Assembly (NCBI GenBank): GCA_017302795.1 | Contig: JAFLCB010000002.1 | Span: 372,001-436,000, forward strand | Reading direction: 5' to 3' | Length of the DNA stretch: 64,000 nucleotides | From: Deltaproteobacteria bacterium | Lineage (GTDB): Bacteria > Bdellovibrionota > Bdellovibrionia > Bdellovibrionales > JAMPXM01 | Shown here: in pieces, positions 44,544 to 54,450 of the stretch | Layout of the letters: every line of letters starts with the position of its first letter | Numbering within the stretch: position 1 is the stretch's first letter | The notes under the pieces: generated by a model | The model's input: only the letters and a program-made list of their open reading frames with translations | The model's database searches: none | Told to the model about the DNA's origin: nothing | Position numbers and translations under genes: made by a program

Positions 44544-45644
44544 ATGAGACAGTCCTTGCTCGATATTCTTCGGTCCGCCTTTCACCGCCGCAACCTCGTA
44601 ATTTCGTCGCTGCTATTTCTGATTGTCGTTATTCAGCTCGTAGTTTTAATGCCTCGGGACCTCGATCTTCGTGAACTTGATCCCGACAAAAGTCGAGCGG
44701 TAAAGGCCGGCCGCAAAAAGCAGGTTCCGAAAGAAACAACGGCGAGTCTAGGCACATCCATCACGGATCTTGCTACCCAAGGCGCAGGCGGTCAAATTCT
44801 GCGCGGAGTACATTCGATTGAAGTCAATTCGGACGGGAAGGGCTGGGAACTCTGGGCTGATCGCGGGGTTCGACCGAAGGACTCTGGTGAGTGGAAAATT
44901 GAAACTGTCAGAGTGAAATTTTACGCTTCGAACGGGGTCACTTACAATGTGACCGGTCGTACCGGTGGCGTGAACCCGGCGACCTATGATTTGTGGATCA
45001 AGGGAAACGTTGAAACAAAGTCATCAAATGGGTACATCTTCAAATCACCAAGCGTGGTGTATAATTCTAAGCTGAAAAAGCTGACGTCTTCCGAAGCGGT
45101 AGAAATGATCGGACCAACCGACTCCGAGGGAAGTCGCCTCGAATTGAGCGGTGAAGACATGTTTGCAGATTTGAACTCCAACGAAATAAGAGTGAACCGC
45201 AAAGTTCAAGCGAAGAAGCGCGTGCATGGCGAAAAAACAGCGCAAATTCAATCTACGGCAGCGCAGTTTTCTGGAGCAACAAATCTTGCTGCTTTTACTG
45301 GTGGAGTTACAATTGATGTCGAAACCATGCGCATAACCGGGCCCGAGGCCAAATTCACATATGATTCGAAACGCAACGCGCTGGAATCACTGATGGTGGC
45401 AGGCGGAGTGAAAGTAACCGATTCCGACAAGTTCGCAACGAGCGGCTCTCTTTCCGTTTACTTTAAAGATGATCGCTACATTTTTAAAGGGTCGCCTCGA
45501 GTTGTGCAAAATGAAGATGAATTGATAGGCGATGAAATTGTTTTTCTTCAAGGCGGAAAGCAAGTGCAGGTCATAAACGCGAAGGCTCAAGTTGATCCAG
45601 CTCGTGCAACCGGAACTCCGCGACCGGATAGGAGGGTTCCATGA
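44544..45644 (+). CDS. Fused LptC-LptA lipopolysaccharide-export protein
   Basis: The N-terminal membrane helix (about 20-38, [18 protein letters not shown]) is followed by a periplasmic LptC-type beta-jellyroll (about 85-220: [52 protein letters not shown]). A second OstA/LptA-like module follows (about 225-350: [51 protein letters not shown]). Normally these are two genes, lptC and lptA. LptB follows by a 4-base overlap, which supports the call. ATG 44544 chosen; GTG 44526 is possible. Confidence 0.8.
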   Translation: MRQSLLDILRSAFHRRNLVISSLLFLIVVIQLVVLMPRDLDLRELDPDKSRAVKAGRKKQVPKETTASLGTSITDLATQGAGGQILRGVHSIEVNSDGKGWELWADRGVRPKDSGEWKIETVRVKFYASNGVTYNVTGRTGGVNPATYDLWIKGNVETKSSNGYIFKSPSVVYNSKLKKLTSSEAVEMIGPTDSEGSRLELSGEDMFADLNSNEIRVNRKVQAKKRVHGEKTAQIQSTAAQFSGATNLAAFTGGVTIDVETMRITGPEAKFTYDSKRNALESLMVAGGVKVTDSDKFATSGSLSVYFKDDRYIFKGSPRVVQNEDELIGDEIVFLQGGKQVQVINAKAQVDPARATGTPRPDRRVP

Positions 45645-46363
45645 TTCAGCTTACAGTTCGAGGAATTGCAAAAGCCTTCAAGAGTCGAAAAGTCGTCGAT
45701 GGTGTTTCTTTTCAAGTGGATGCTGGTTCTGTAGTCGGGTTACTTGGTCCCAACGGCGCTGGAAAAACGACAAGCTTCTATATGGTTGTTGGTCTGGTCA
45801 CCCCTGATGCCGGTGAGATCTTGTTGGGCGAACAATCAATCTCCCAACTGCCGATGTTTCAACGCGCCCGAATAGGTTTAAGCTATCTTCCTCAAGAGGC
45901 ATCGATATTTCGACGTCTAACGGTAAAAGAAAATATTTTGGTGGCACTTGAAGCGCAGGGAGTTGCAGGAAATGCCAAGCTAGAGAAATTGGAATCGCTG
46001 CTCAACGATTTCAATGTAAAGCACATACGTGATTCCTACGGCTATGCCCTTTCGGGTGGGGAGCGCCGTCGGGTCGAGATCGCAAGAGCGCTTGCAGGAG
46101 AGCCCAAATTCATTCTCCTCGACGAGCCTTTCGCCGGGATTGACCCGATCGCTGTCGGCGATATTCAGGAAATTATTCGCCAGCTAAAAGCTCGTGGCAT
46201 TGGGGTCCTGATCACAGACCATAATGTTCGAGAAACTTTAGGGATCTGCGATTATGCCTATATAATGAAAGACGGACGAGTGCAGGTCGAAGGCGCAGCC
46301 AACGAAATTGCAAATTCCGAACTCGCGCGGAAGTTTTATCTCGGCGAGAATTTTAGACTGTAA
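45641..46363 (+). CDS. lptB: LPS export ABC transporter ATPase LptB
   Basis: Cytoplasmic ATPase of LptB2FGC that drives lipopolysaccharide extraction. Walker [13 protein letters not shown]-loop [19 protein letters not shown] (the [13 protein letters not shown] block is typical of LptB), signature [19 protein letters not shown], Walker [17 protein letters not shown], and the H-loop [17 protein letters not shown] 45641 follows TAGGAGGG and overlaps the lptCA stop. It is followed by rpoN, as in many proteobacteria. Confidence 0.96.
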   Translation: MIQLTVRGIAKAFKSRKVVDGVSFQVDAGSVVGLLGPNGAGKTTSFYMVVGLVTPDAGEILLGEQSISQLPMFQRARIGLSYLPQEASIFRRLTVKENILVALEAQGVAGNAKLEKLESLLNDFNVKHIRDSYGYALSGGERRRVEIARALAGEPKFILLDEPFAGIDPIAVGDIQEIIRQLKARGIGVLITDHNVRETLGICDYAYIMKDGRVQVEGAANEIANSELARKFYLGENFRL

Positions 46364-46387
46364 GCTTTTTTAGTTCGAGGTGACGAG

Positions 46388-47821
46388 ATGGCAATGAGTC
46401 AAAAGATGGGCCTGAAGATGGGGCTCGGAATGCAGTTGCGGATGACTCCGCAGTTGCAGCAAGCCATTAAACTTCTTCAACTTTCACGCCTTGAGCTTGA
46501 GCAAGAGGTTCGGAAAGAGCTTGAAGACAACCCAGTGCTCGAGGAATTCGCTGATGGTCCAGATGAGATCACGAATCCCGGCGTGCAAGCCGAAGCGAAC
46601 GAGAACACTGAGCAGTCGCGCGAGCAACAAGATCCCCAGAAGCAAGACGAGATCAACTGGGATGAATATTTCGATGCTACGTATAAGCCTATGCCGAATA
46701 TGTCGGGTGGCAACGAAGAGATCATGAACTATGAAAACCTCATCACGACACCGCAAAGTCTTTATGATCACTTGATGTGGCAGATGCGGAACTCCGGTTT
46801 TTCTGATGAAGAGCAAACATTGGCAGGGATCTTGATTGGGTACGTCGATGACGATGGCTATATCACTGTTCCGATTAGTCAGATTGCTGAGGACGAAGGG
46901 ATTGATGCAGCCAATTTAGAGAGCGTTCTTCCTTACGTGCAAGAATTCGATCCGCCAGGCGTTGGCGCACGCGATCTTCAGGAATGTCTCATTATCCAGG
47001 CGCGCCACGTTCAAGAGGACACGAAAGATGTTGTCAGCTTAATTAAAAATCATTTCAAAGATTTGGAAAAGCGCAACTTTGCGGGGATTGCCAAAGCTCT
47101 CAACACGTCTGTCGAGGATGTGGCGGAAATGGCAAAACTTATTTACTCGATGGATCCTAAGCCAGGACGAGCCTTTATTCAGCCAGACACCCATTATGTT
47201 CAACCCGACGTGTTCGTCTACAAAGTTGGCGACGAATATATGGTTTCGCTCAATGAAGACGGACTTCCGCGCCTGAGAATTTCGAACTTCTATCGAAATC
47301 TTTTGGCGGGAAAATCGCAAAAAGGCGAGACCCAGGACTTTGTCACCAAGAAGCTTCAAAGTGCTGTTTGGTTGATCAAATCCATTCATCAGCGCCAGCG
47401 TACGATCTACAAAGTGTCAGAATCGATCGTGAAGCGGCAGCGAGAGTTTTTTGACAAGGGTCCGTCGTTTTTAAGACCGATGATATTGCGGGACGTAGCT
47501 GACGATATTGGTATGCACGAATCCACTGTCAGCCGCGTCACCACCTCAAAATACATGCATACTCCTCAGGGCATTTTCGAACTTAAGCATTTCTTCAACT
47601 CTGGAATCGGAACGGATGACGGCGAAGCGCTTGCGAGCGAGTCGGTAAAAGTGAAGATTAAAGAGCTTATAGTGGCTGAGGATACGAAGGATCCGCTTTC
47701 GGACCAGCAGATTGTGGAAATGCTGAAACGAGAGGGTATCAACATCGCGCGACGCACCGTAGCCAAGTATCGCGAAAGTCTTAAAATCCTCCCGTCGAGT
47801 CGAAGAAAGAAGTATTTCTAA
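46388..47821 (+). CDS. rpoN: RNA polymerase sigma-54 factor
   Basis: Alternative sigma factor requiring AAA+ activators. Region I is glutamine-rich (MTPQLQQAIKLLQLSRLELE). The core-binding part contains LIWQ-like DHLMWQMRNSGFSDEE and EFDPPGVGARDLQECL. The DNA-binding domain has FLRPMILRDVADDIGMHEST and the RpoN box ARRTVAKYRE near the C-terminus. 477 residues, full length. ATG 46388 follows GAGGTGACG. The FHA-type activator at 25.6 kb is a likely partner class. Confidence 0.96.
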   Translation: MAMSQKMGLKMGLGMQLRMTPQLQQAIKLLQLSRLELEQEVRKELEDNPVLEEFADGPDEITNPGVQAEANENTEQSREQQDPQKQDEINWDEYFDATYKPMPNMSGGNEEIMNYENLITTPQSLYDHLMWQMRNSGFSDEEQTLAGILIGYVDDDGYITVPISQIAEDEGIDAANLESVLPYVQEFDPPGVGARDLQECLIIQARHVQEDTKDVVSLIKNHFKDLEKRNFAGIAKALNTSVEDVAEMAKLIYSMDPKPGRAFIQPDTHYVQPDVFVYKVGDEYMVSLNEDGLPRLRISNFYRNLLAGKSQKGETQDFVTKKLQSAVWLIKSIHQRQRTIYKVSESIVKRQREFFDKGPSFLRPMILRDVADDIGMHESTVSRVTTSKYMHTPQGIFELKHFFNSGIGTDDGEALASESVKVKIKELIVAEDTKDPLSDQQIVEMLKREGINIARRTVAKYRESLKILPSSRRKKYF

Positions 47822-47825
47822 GCCG

Positions 47826-49385
47826 ATGATTATAGCGGCGATCGCAGGGGCCGTGATCGGTGTCCTCTGCGTTATTCTAATTTCTCGACTTCAAAAATCG
47901 AGCCTCCTTCGTGAGGCGCAGGCGGAAGCGTCTGCGCTTATGGATGAAGCGCGCGATTTCGCCGAGAGTTTAAAAGAAGAAACTGAATTAAAAGGTGAAG
48001 AAATCTCGGACCTGGTTTGGTCAAGACATGAAGCAGAGATTACAAACCTCGAAGCTAAGGTGAAAGAACTCGACGAGCGCTTGAGAGCAAGACGCAGTCA
48101 AGTAGATCGCGAGTACAATACCGATCGCCGCGAAGTGGATCAGAGTTTCGAAACTTTACAAAGTGCCGAGACCGTCGTTCGCGAAAAAGAAAGCCGTCTA
48201 CGGGCTCAAAAAGAAAAGATCCTGTCGCTCACTCAAGAGTTTCGAGAAAAGTTGAAGCTGGTCGCTGAGCTAGATGTGCCTTCTTTGAAAGCTGATTTGG
48301 TCGAAAAGGCTCTCTCGGAAGCTAACATTGAAGCTGCTCGAAAGGCGTCTGCTTTCGAAGAAGAAATTCGTTTAGGGGCAGAACAGATAGCTAAGAAGAT
48401 TTTGTACACGGCATTGAATCGGTTCCCGCGACCGGCACCTACCGAACGTGGAATAGGCATTGTTGAAATTCCTAACCCTGACGTTAAGCGCCGAATGGTT
48501 GGTGAGAATGAGACAAACATTCGCGAACTCGAACGCCTGACCGGCGTCGGCCTCACAATCACGGAAAAAAACACCTTTCAACTTGCGAGCTACGATCCAG
48601 TGGGCCGTGAGATCACCACTCGGACGCTAGAAAAATTGCTTCACGAAAAAGCGCCCAACGCAGACACAGTTCAGCGATTGTTTGAGAAAACCTCCGGCGA
48701 AGTTCATCGCCGGGTCGAGAACGACGGCAATAAAATTGCTGCGGAGCTTGGTGCGCGCGATCTCAATCCCGAAATCAAAAAGCGTCTTGGCCAGCTTCGC
48801 TACCGTTATAGCTTTGCTCAAAATCAACACTACCATGTCGCCGAAGTCGGCTGGCTGTGCGGCATTCTTGCTAGTGAGCTTGGCGGCTCCGACCGTTTTG
48901 CTGCAAAACGCGCGGGTCTCCTGCACGATGTCGGAAAGTCTATGGATCATGCCATCGAAGGTGGTCACGCCGTCATTGGTGCGGATTTTATTTCTAAATT
49001 TGGTGAAAAGCCTGAAATCGTGCACGCAGTTAAGTCCCACCACTATGAAGAGCAACCGACGAGCGACCTCTGTTATCTCGTTATTGCGGCCGATGCGATT
49101 TCGGGGGCTCGGCCTGGTGCGCGGCGTTCGACGGTGAGTGTTTACAACCAGAAAATCGAAGTTCTTTCGGGTATCGCAGAAGGGTTCCCTGGCGTCCTTC
49201 GCACCTTCATCTTCAATGCGGGCCGCGAAGTGCGCGTGACGGTTGATTCTCGACGAGTCTCTGATTCTAAAGCTTTAGAATTGTGCCGACAAATCGCAGA
49301 TAAAGTAGAAGAAGAGTGTCAATATCCCGGGCAAATCAAAGTCGTTGTCGTCCGGGAAACCGCGGCTAGTGCGACCGCGCGTTGA
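47826..49385 (+). CDS. rny: Ribonuclease Y
   Basis: Membrane-anchored endoribonuclease in mRNA decay. An N-terminal helix (1-20) is followed by a coiled coil (about 25-200), a KH region (about 205-270: PNPDVKRRMVGENETNIREL) and an HD domain (about 320-430: QNQHYHVAEVGWLCGILAS, LLHDVGKSMDHAIEGGHAVI, and AADAISGARPGARR). The HD metal residues are intact, but the KH GxxG loop (GREG in most RNase Y) reads GENE, so RNA binding by KH may be altered. ATG 47826, 4 bases after the rpoN stop. Confidence 0.93.
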   Translation: MIIAAIAGAVIGVLCVILISRLQKSSLLREAQAEASALMDEARDFAESLKEETELKGEEISDLVWSRHEAEITNLEAKVKELDERLRARRSQVDREYNTDRREVDQSFETLQSAETVVREKESRLRAQKEKILSLTQEFREKLKLVAELDVPSLKADLVEKALSEANIEAARKASAFEEEIRLGAEQIAKKILYTALNRFPRPAPTERGIGIVEIPNPDVKRRMVGENETNIRELERLTGVGLTITEKNTFQLASYDPVGREITTRTLEKLLHEKAPNADTVQRLFEKTSGEVHRRVENDGNKIAAELGARDLNPEIKKRLGQLRYRYSFAQNQHYHVAEVGWLCGILASELGGSDRFAAKRAGLLHDVGKSMDHAIEGGHAVIGADFISKFGEKPEIVHAVKSHHYEEQPTSDLCYLVIAADAISGARPGARRSTVSVYNQKIEVLSGIAEGFPGVLRTFIFNAGREVRVTVDSRRVSDSKALELCRQIADKVEEECQYPGQIKVVVVRETAASATAR

Positions 49386-49548
49386 GCTCATGAGCCTGGC
49401 TGTCTCAATTTGAGATTCCGAAGAATCGCCTCATTCTAAAGTCTAGTTTTCCAGACCGACGGCCGATGAGAAATCACCTAGTGGTGTTGTTCTTTCGGCC
49501 TCAAGGCAACACCTCAAAATCAGTGGCCAGTATGGAAAGGACTTGTTC

Positions 49549-49932
49549 ATGAAGGTCGGCTTTGCCTTCCGCAGTGTAGATACCTCGGACCTCCTCATGG
49601 AATACATGACTGAGCGGCTTGAGAAGCTGCAGCGATTCGAGCTAAATCCGATGGATGTGCATGTGGTCGTTTCAATGGTGCGTCACGAATGTTCGATTGA
49701 GGTGACGATGCTGGAAGGACGTCGAAAGTACAAAGCGAACGCCGTTTCCGACGACTTCTATCGATCCGTTGAAATGTGCGTGAATAAACTGCAGCGCCAG
49801 CTGTCGAAAGAGCGTCGTCGCCAGCACGATATTAACCAAAGGCGTCCAGAAAAAAGTGTGGAGGGAAAGCTCTCGCGGCTTACTCCACAGCTTGAGGTCG
49901 ACTTCTCGCGCGACTACAAAAAGACCGGCTAG
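49549..49932 (+). CDS. hpf: Ribosome hibernation promoting factor, short form
   Basis: HPF/YfiA family protein that dimerises or inactivates ribosomes in stationary phase. 127 residues (short HPF class). KVGFAFRSVDTSDLLMEYMT, LEKLQRFELNPMDVHVVVSM, and the C-terminal KANAVSDDFYRSVEMCVNKL match the S30AE domain. ATG 49549 is seven bases after AAAGGA; an in-frame TTG at 49543 is rejected. It sits near rpoN, a common arrangement. Confidence 0.9.
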   Translation: MKVGFAFRSVDTSDLLMEYMTERLEKLQRFELNPMDVHVVVSMVRHECSIEVTMLEGRRKYKANAVSDDFYRSVEMCVNKLQRQLSKERRRQHDINQRRPEKSVEGKLSRLTPQLEVDFSRDYKKTG

Positions 49933-49971
49933 CTTTACCGCACCTGGTTTTTCTTTTTCACTTTCGCTTAG

Positions 49972-49997
49972 GGCCTCATTTTGAGGCCTTTCGTTTG
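49972..49997 (+). terminator. Intrinsic terminator after hpf
   Basis: GGCCTCA (49972-49978), loop TTT, TGAGGCC (49982-49988), then TTTCGTTTG. A perfect 7-bp stem with a short T-rich tail. Confidence 0.75.
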
Positions 49998-50025
49998 ACC
50001 CGTTCTGGTAGGCTCTGATAGCACA

Positions 50026-51207
50026 ATGGTCATGAAAAATTACTTGTTCACCAGCGAGTCCGTCTCTGAAGGCCATCCCGATAAAGTAGCTGATCAAATC
50101 AGCGATGCAGTTTTAGATGCCATGTTGACGAAAGACCCTAAGGCTCGCGTTGCCTGTGAAACAATGGTCACGACGGGAGTTGCTATCGTGGCGGGCGAAG
50201 TGACAACTTCAGCCTACGTCAATATCGCGGAAGTTGTTCGCAAGGTCGTTACTGATATTGGTTACGACAGTGGAGAAAAAGGCTTTGATGGTAACAGCTG
50301 TGCCGTCATGGTCACACTCGACAAGCAAAGCGCAGACATCGCAAAAGGTGTCGACGCGCACACATCACAAACCGGCGAACAAGGTGCTGGCGATCAGGGT
50401 TTGATGTTCGGTTATGCCGTCAATGAAACTCCCGAATTCATGCCACTTTCCATTTCCATGTCGCATAAAATTTTGCAGAACCTGGCGACTGCGAGAAAGA
50501 GTAAAAAAGTCGACTTTTTGTGGCCCGACGCGAAAAGCCAAGTCACCGTTGAATATGCCGACGGAAAAGTAAAGCGTGTCGACGCAGTGGTCGTTTCAAC
50601 TCAGCATTCGCCTGATGTGACTAATGAAGTTCTGCGTAGCTATGTCATTGACGAAGTTGTTCGAAAAACTATTCCGGCTAGTTGGATCGATTCAAAAACT
50701 AAGTTTCACATCAACCCGACCGGTCGTTTCGTGGTCGGCGGACCGCATGGCGATTGCGGACTGACTGGTCGCAAAATTATTGTCGACACCTATGGAGGTC
50801 ACGGCGCGCACGGCGGAGGGGCCTTTTCAGGAAAAGATCCCTCGAAGGTTGATCGCTCGGCGGCGTATGCCTCACGTCACATCGCCAAAAACATCGTAGC
50901 AGCTGGACTCGCAGAAAAGTGTCTGGTTCAGGTCGCTTATGCCATCGGTTTAGCTGAACCAGTTTCACTGATGGTGAATGACTTTGGGACAAGCAAAGTG
51001 GGCGGCGAAATCCTAGCAAAGGCGGTACGGGAAATTTGGAGTCTCAAACCGGCCGCCATTGTTGAGCGTTATGACCTCTTAAAGCCGCGTTATTTAAAAA
51101 CGGCCTCCTACGGGCATTTTGGTCGCAACGAGCCCGAGTTTACTTGGGAAAAAGTAGATCAAGTTGATGCGCTCAAGGACGTCGTAAAAACGCTTTCAAG
51201 GTCCTAA
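50026..51207 (+). CDS. metK: S-adenosylmethionine synthetase
   Basis: Makes S-adenosylmethionine from methionine and ATP. Motifs: [56 protein letters not shown] and [20 protein letters not shown]. 393 residues, normal length. Starts at 50026 or the in-frame ATG 50032, without a clear ribosome site. Single-gene unit followed by the repeat island. Confidence 0.97.
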   Translation: MVMKNYLFTSESVSEGHPDKVADQISDAVLDAMLTKDPKARVACETMVTTGVAIVAGEVTTSAYVNIAEVVRKVVTDIGYDSGEKGFDGNSCAVMVTLDKQSADIAKGVDAHTSQTGEQGAGDQGLMFGYAVNETPEFMPLSISMSHKILQNLATARKSKKVDFLWPDAKSQVTVEYADGKVKRVDAVVVSTQHSPDVTNEVLRSYVIDEVVRKTIPASWIDSKTKFHINPTGRFVVGGPHGDCGLTGRKIIVDTYGGHGAHGGGAFSGKDPSKVDRSAAYASRHIAKNIVAAGLAEKCLVQVAYAIGLAEPVSLMVNDFGTSKVGGEILAKAVREIWSLKPAAIVERYDLLKPRYLKTASYGHFGRNEPEFTWEKVDQVDALKDVVKTLSRS

Positions 51208-51402
51208 TGTGTCGCTTCGGCCTCTGGCCTACGCTGCTTTCGATGCAGGGGCATCGGAAGATTTCCGGGTGTCGCTTCGGCTTGGCGACCCTCCACAGGA
51301 GGGCCCCGCCAAGGGCCTACGTCTCGGGTGAGTCTCGCTCCTTCGAAGCTCTCACCCTCGTTCGATGCAGGGGCATCGAAAGATTGTTGATGTCGTTCCG
51401 CC
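51207..51402. repeat. Interspersed-repeat island with hairpins
   Basis: Two copies of TTCGATGCAGGGGCATCG (51239-51256 and 51361-51378), each followed one base later by AAGATT, each folding as CGATGC-AGGG-GCATCG. The sequence TGTCGCTTCGGC occurs at 51210-51221 and 51270-51281, with a degenerate copy (TGTCGTTCCGCC) at 51391-51402, so each hairpin is followed by it at a spacing of 5-6 bases. Between them is a large hairpin: CTTGGCG/CGCCAAG (51281-51287 and 51307-51313) enclosing CCCTCC-ACA-GGAGGG (51289-51303). The layout resembles a REP/BIME-like element. Confidence 0.75.
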
Positions 51403-51420
51403 TGGGCGCATTATGAATTT

Positions 51421-51453
51421 TGTTGCTATAGATATATGGCAACATAATGTTGC
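51421..51453 (+). promoter_or_regulatory. Palindromic operator upstream of the RHH gene
   Basis: Half-site TGTTGC (51421-51426), then GCAACAT-A-ATGTTGC (51439-51453), a perfect 15-base palindrome. The first TGTTGC and GCAACA form a second inverted pair separated by 12 bases, which contain TATAGATATA, a possible -10 element. The regulator gene starts 33 bases downstream, so autoregulation by the encoded ribbon-helix-helix protein is likely (inference). Confidence 0.6.
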
Positions 51454-51485
51454 TTGGGTTCGAAACATCGGCTAACTCCGGTCGA

Positions 51486-51773
51486 ATGAAGAAAATTGCG
51501 ACCACGGTTTACATCACAGAAGATCAACAGCAGCTCCTAAAAGAGCTCAACCGCCGCACCCGAGTTCCAATTGCTGAATTTATTCGCGAAGGAATTGATC
51601 TCGTTTTAGAGCGGCATTCTGCTCAACTTCCGGGACAAATGGGACTTCAGATGAAAACTGAATCTGGTGTGAATTTAATCAGAAATAGTTCTGCGAGAAA
51701 CAGTTCGAGTGTTGGCGGCATAGTCAGTATATTGGACGAAATCAATTCCGTGCCAAACGAGACAAACAGTTAG
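51486..51773 (+). CDS. Ribbon-helix-helix DNA-binding protein
   Basis: A 95-residue protein with an N-terminal Arc/CopG-type fold: strand [17 protein letters not shown], helix [18 protein letters not shown], helix [10 protein letters not shown] polar, Ser/Asn-rich tail follows. No toxin gene is beside it, so it looks like a stand-alone regulator rather than an antitoxin. ATG 51486 gives the natural N-terminus; an earlier in-frame ATG at 51447 lies within the palindromic operator. Transcribed toward lepA. Confidence 0.82.
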   Translation: MKKIATTVYITEDQQQLLKELNRRTRVPIAEFIREGIDLVLERHSAQLPGQMGLQMKTESGVNLIRNSSARNSSSVGGIVSILDEINSVPNETNS

Positions 51774-51793
51774 AGACTAGGCGTAAAGTAAAA

Positions 51794-53596
51794 ATGCACG
51801 AACTTTCCCGCATCCGAAATTTCTCGATCATCGCCCACATTGACCACGGTAAATCTACGTTGGCCGATGGCCTTATGCAGTACACCGGTTCTCTTTCCAA
51901 CCGCGAAATGAAAGCTCAGTTTTTGGACAATATGGAGCTCGAGCGAGAGCGTGGAATCACAATCAAGGCTCAAACTGTGCGGCTTCTGTACAAAGCCGAC
52001 GATGGGATCGAATATCAAATCAATCTCATCGATACTCCCGGGCACGTTGATTTTAGCTATGAGGTATCAAGAAGTTTGGCCGCCTGCGAAGGCGCAATTT
52101 TAGTGGTCGATGCCGCCCAAGGTGTCGAGGCTCAAACATTGGCAAACGTGTATCTTGCCATGGAAAACAATCTCGAGATTATTCCGGTACTGAATAAAAT
52201 CGATCTTCCATCGGCCGACCCAGAGAGTGTCAAAAAGCAAATCGAAGAAACGATTGGCTTAGACGCGAGCGAAGCTGTCATGGCCAGTGCGAAAGAGAAA
52301 ATCGGCATCAAAGAGATTCTGGAAGCGATCGTCAAAAAGGTCCCTCCTCCGAAAGGCAATCGCACGGACACAGTTCGCGCACTGATTTTTGACTCGTGGT
52401 TTGATTCTTATCAGGGTGTCGTCGTTTTGGTACGTGTCATGGACGGAACATTGAACAAAGGCGATCGTATCAAGTTCATGCAAACCGATCGCGATTACGA
52501 AATTTTGAAACTGGGTACATTCTCGCCGTTTCCGCTCGAAGCTCCGGCTCTGGGTTGCGGCGAAGTGGGCTTTATCGTTTGTGGAATTAAAGACATTCGC
52601 GATGTTCAGGTGGGTGACACCGTTACGTCTGCCAAGAAACCAGCTTTGGAGCCACTCTCGGGATTCAAGCGCGTGACACCGATGGTTTTCTCCGGAATTT
52701 TTCCGGTGATCGCCAGCGACTATGAACAACTAAAAGATGCGCTCGAAAAGCTGGTTTTGAACGATTCCTCGTTAACCTATGAAGTAGAAAAGTCAGCAGC
52801 ACTTGGGTTTGGCTATCGCTGTGGATTTTTAGGCCTCTTGCACATGGAAATCGTTCAAGAGCGTTTGGAGCGCGAGTTTGGCCTTAACCTTATCACGACG
52901 GCACCGACTGTCGTTTACAACATTACGACATCGGACGGTCTCACGAAGAAGCTTGAAAACCCTGCTTTGATGCCGGACCCGACTAAGATTGTCAAAATGG
53001 AAGAGCCGATCGTTCGCGTTGTCCTCCACACCCCGAGCGAGTTTATTGGAAACATTCTTAAACTCTGCGAAGACAAGCGCGGCGTTCAGGTTAAAATGGA
53101 CTACGTCACTGAAAAGAAAGTGATGATCGAGTACCGGATTCCGATGAACGAAATTGTTATGGATTTCTATGATCGGTTGAAGTCCGTAACTAAGGGCTAC
53201 GCTTCAATGGAGTATGAGGTCATAGGTTTTGAAGAGGCTGATCTTGTAAAACTTGATGTCCTTATAAATTCCGAGCCCGTGGATGCGTTGTCATTGATTG
53301 TGCATCGTTCAAAGGCGCAGAATCGCGGGCGCGCTTTGGTTGCTAAGATGCGCGAACTGATCCCGCGTCAACAATACCAAGTCGCGATTCAGGCGGCGAT
53401 CGGTGCCAAAATTGTTGCTCGCGAAACGGTGAGTGCCATGCGAAAAGACGTCACGGCTAAGTGTTATGGTGGCGACATTTCGCGGAAGCGCAAACTTCTT
53501 GAGAAACAAAAAGAAGGCAAAAAACGCATGAAACAGTTCGGTTCCATCGAACTTCCACAAGAGGCGTTCTTGGCGATTTTGAAAGTTGAAGATTAG
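51794..53596 (+). CDS. lepA: Elongation factor 4 (LepA)
   Basis: Ribosome-associated GTPase of 600 residues. G motifs: [28 protein letters not shown]. The EF4-specific C-terminal part is present: [19 protein letters not shown]-type sequence ([20 protein letters not shown]) and [23 protein letters not shown] 51794. It is followed 12 bases later by a signal peptidase gene, as in the classic lepA-lepB order. Confidence 0.97.
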   Translation: MHELSRIRNFSIIAHIDHGKSTLADGLMQYTGSLSNREMKAQFLDNMELERERGITIKAQTVRLLYKADDGIEYQINLIDTPGHVDFSYEVSRSLAACEGAILVVDAAQGVEAQTLANVYLAMENNLEIIPVLNKIDLPSADPESVKKQIEETIGLDASEAVMASAKEKIGIKEILEAIVKKVPPPKGNRTDTVRALIFDSWFDSYQGVVVLVRVMDGTLNKGDRIKFMQTDRDYEILKLGTFSPFPLEAPALGCGEVGFIVCGIKDIRDVQVGDTVTSAKKPALEPLSGFKRVTPMVFSGIFPVIASDYEQLKDALEKLVLNDSSLTYEVEKSAALGFGYRCGFLGLLHMEIVQERLEREFGLNLITTAPTVVYNITTSDGLTKKLENPALMPDPTKIVKMEEPIVRVVLHTPSEFIGNILKLCEDKRGVQVKMDYVTEKKVMIEYRIPMNEIVMDFYDRLKSVTKGYASMEYEVIGFEEADLVKLDVLINSEPVDALSLIVHRSKAQNRGRALVAKMRELIPRQQYQVAIQAAIGAKIVARETVSAMRKDVTAKCYGGDISRKRKLLEKQKEGKKRMKQFGSIELPQEAFLAILKVED

Positions 53597-53608
53597 AGAG
53601 GAAGCTCC

Positions 53609-54427
53609 ATGGCTAGCGGTGAAGTTAAAACAGAAGAGGGAAGTACTGCGGAGTCGATACCCCCATCCGCGTTTCGCGCTTTTGTAGAGGGTTGGGGTTC
53701 ATTTTTCTTTGCGATTTTGCTAGCGCTGGTGATTCGCTGGGGATTGATTGAGGCCTACGTTATTCCGTCGGCTTCGATGCTTCCTTCGCTCTTGATTCAC
53801 GACCACATTTTCGTCAATAAGGCTGTCTATGGAATTCGCATCCCATTTACTGAGAAATGGCTTTGGCAGTTTAAAATTCCAGCGCGCGGAGAAGTGATCG
53901 TTTTTAAATATCCAGAGGATAAAGAAACTTTTTTTATCAAGCGGGTCATTGGCCTTCCTGGCGACCGCATTCTTTATGAAAACGGCCGTCTTTTCATCAA
54001 CGATCAGCCCATCGAAATGACTTCACCTGGTGATGCCGACGACTGGGACATGCTATCGCCGGCAAATTTTGGAAACGAAGACTTTCAAAATCCCCTTTAC
54101 GCGACCGACAGCAAGGAAAACTACGATCATTTTTCGGAAAAGTTGGGTGAGCATTCGCACTCAGTATTGCTTCGAAAAGACGGTGGCTTCGTTAGAACCG
54201 CAGGACCCTGGGTTGTTCCAGAGGGACACCTCTTTATGATGGGAGACAATCGTGACAATTCTCACGATAGTCGCCGGTGGCGCAGTTCTCCGTTTTTGCC
54301 GATGGAGAATATATTAGGGCGCGCGATGTTTGTCTGGCTAAGTTGCGACCGCGCATTGGAAAGCGCGAAGTTTTTGTGCAGTCCAGCGACAATTCGGTGG
54401 AAACGCTTGTTTCATTCGGTGAATTAG
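53609..54427 (+). CDS. lepB: Signal peptidase I, copy 1
   Basis: Removes signal peptides of exported proteins. One N-terminal membrane helix (about 30-48), then box B with the catalytic serine (AYVIPSASMLPSLLIHDHIF), box D with the catalytic lysine (FFIKRVIGLPGDRI) and box E (HLFMMGDNRDNSHDSRRW). 272 residues; a ~40-residue insert lies between boxes D and E. ATG 53609 follows GAGGAAG. It is the copy with the canonical GDNRDNSxDSR box, and the likely housekeeping LepB. Confidence 0.95.
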   Translation: MASGEVKTEEGSTAESIPPSAFRAFVEGWGSFFFAILLALVIRWGLIEAYVIPSASMLPSLLIHDHIFVNKAVYGIRIPFTEKWLWQFKIPARGEVIVFKYPEDKETFFIKRVIGLPGDRILYENGRLFINDQPIEMTSPGDADDWDMLSPANFGNEDFQNPLYATDSKENYDHFSEKLGEHSHSVLLRKDGGFVRTAGPWVVPEGHLFMMGDNRDNSHDSRRWRSSPFLPMENILGRAMFVWLSCDRALESAKFLCSPATIRWKRLFHSVN

Positions 54428-54450
54428 CAAGCTGAAATGATGTGGGGCAA

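Noticed and set aside
50016-50024. Shared GATAGC element 4-6 bases before the metK start and before the GYF-PilZ start
   Set aside because: Only two short occurrences at slightly different spacing; too weak to call a promoter motif.
51207-51416. 69-codon frame over the repeat island after metK
   Set aside because: It runs through hairpin repeats, is Arg/Leu-rich and has no ribosome site; it is a by-product of repeats.
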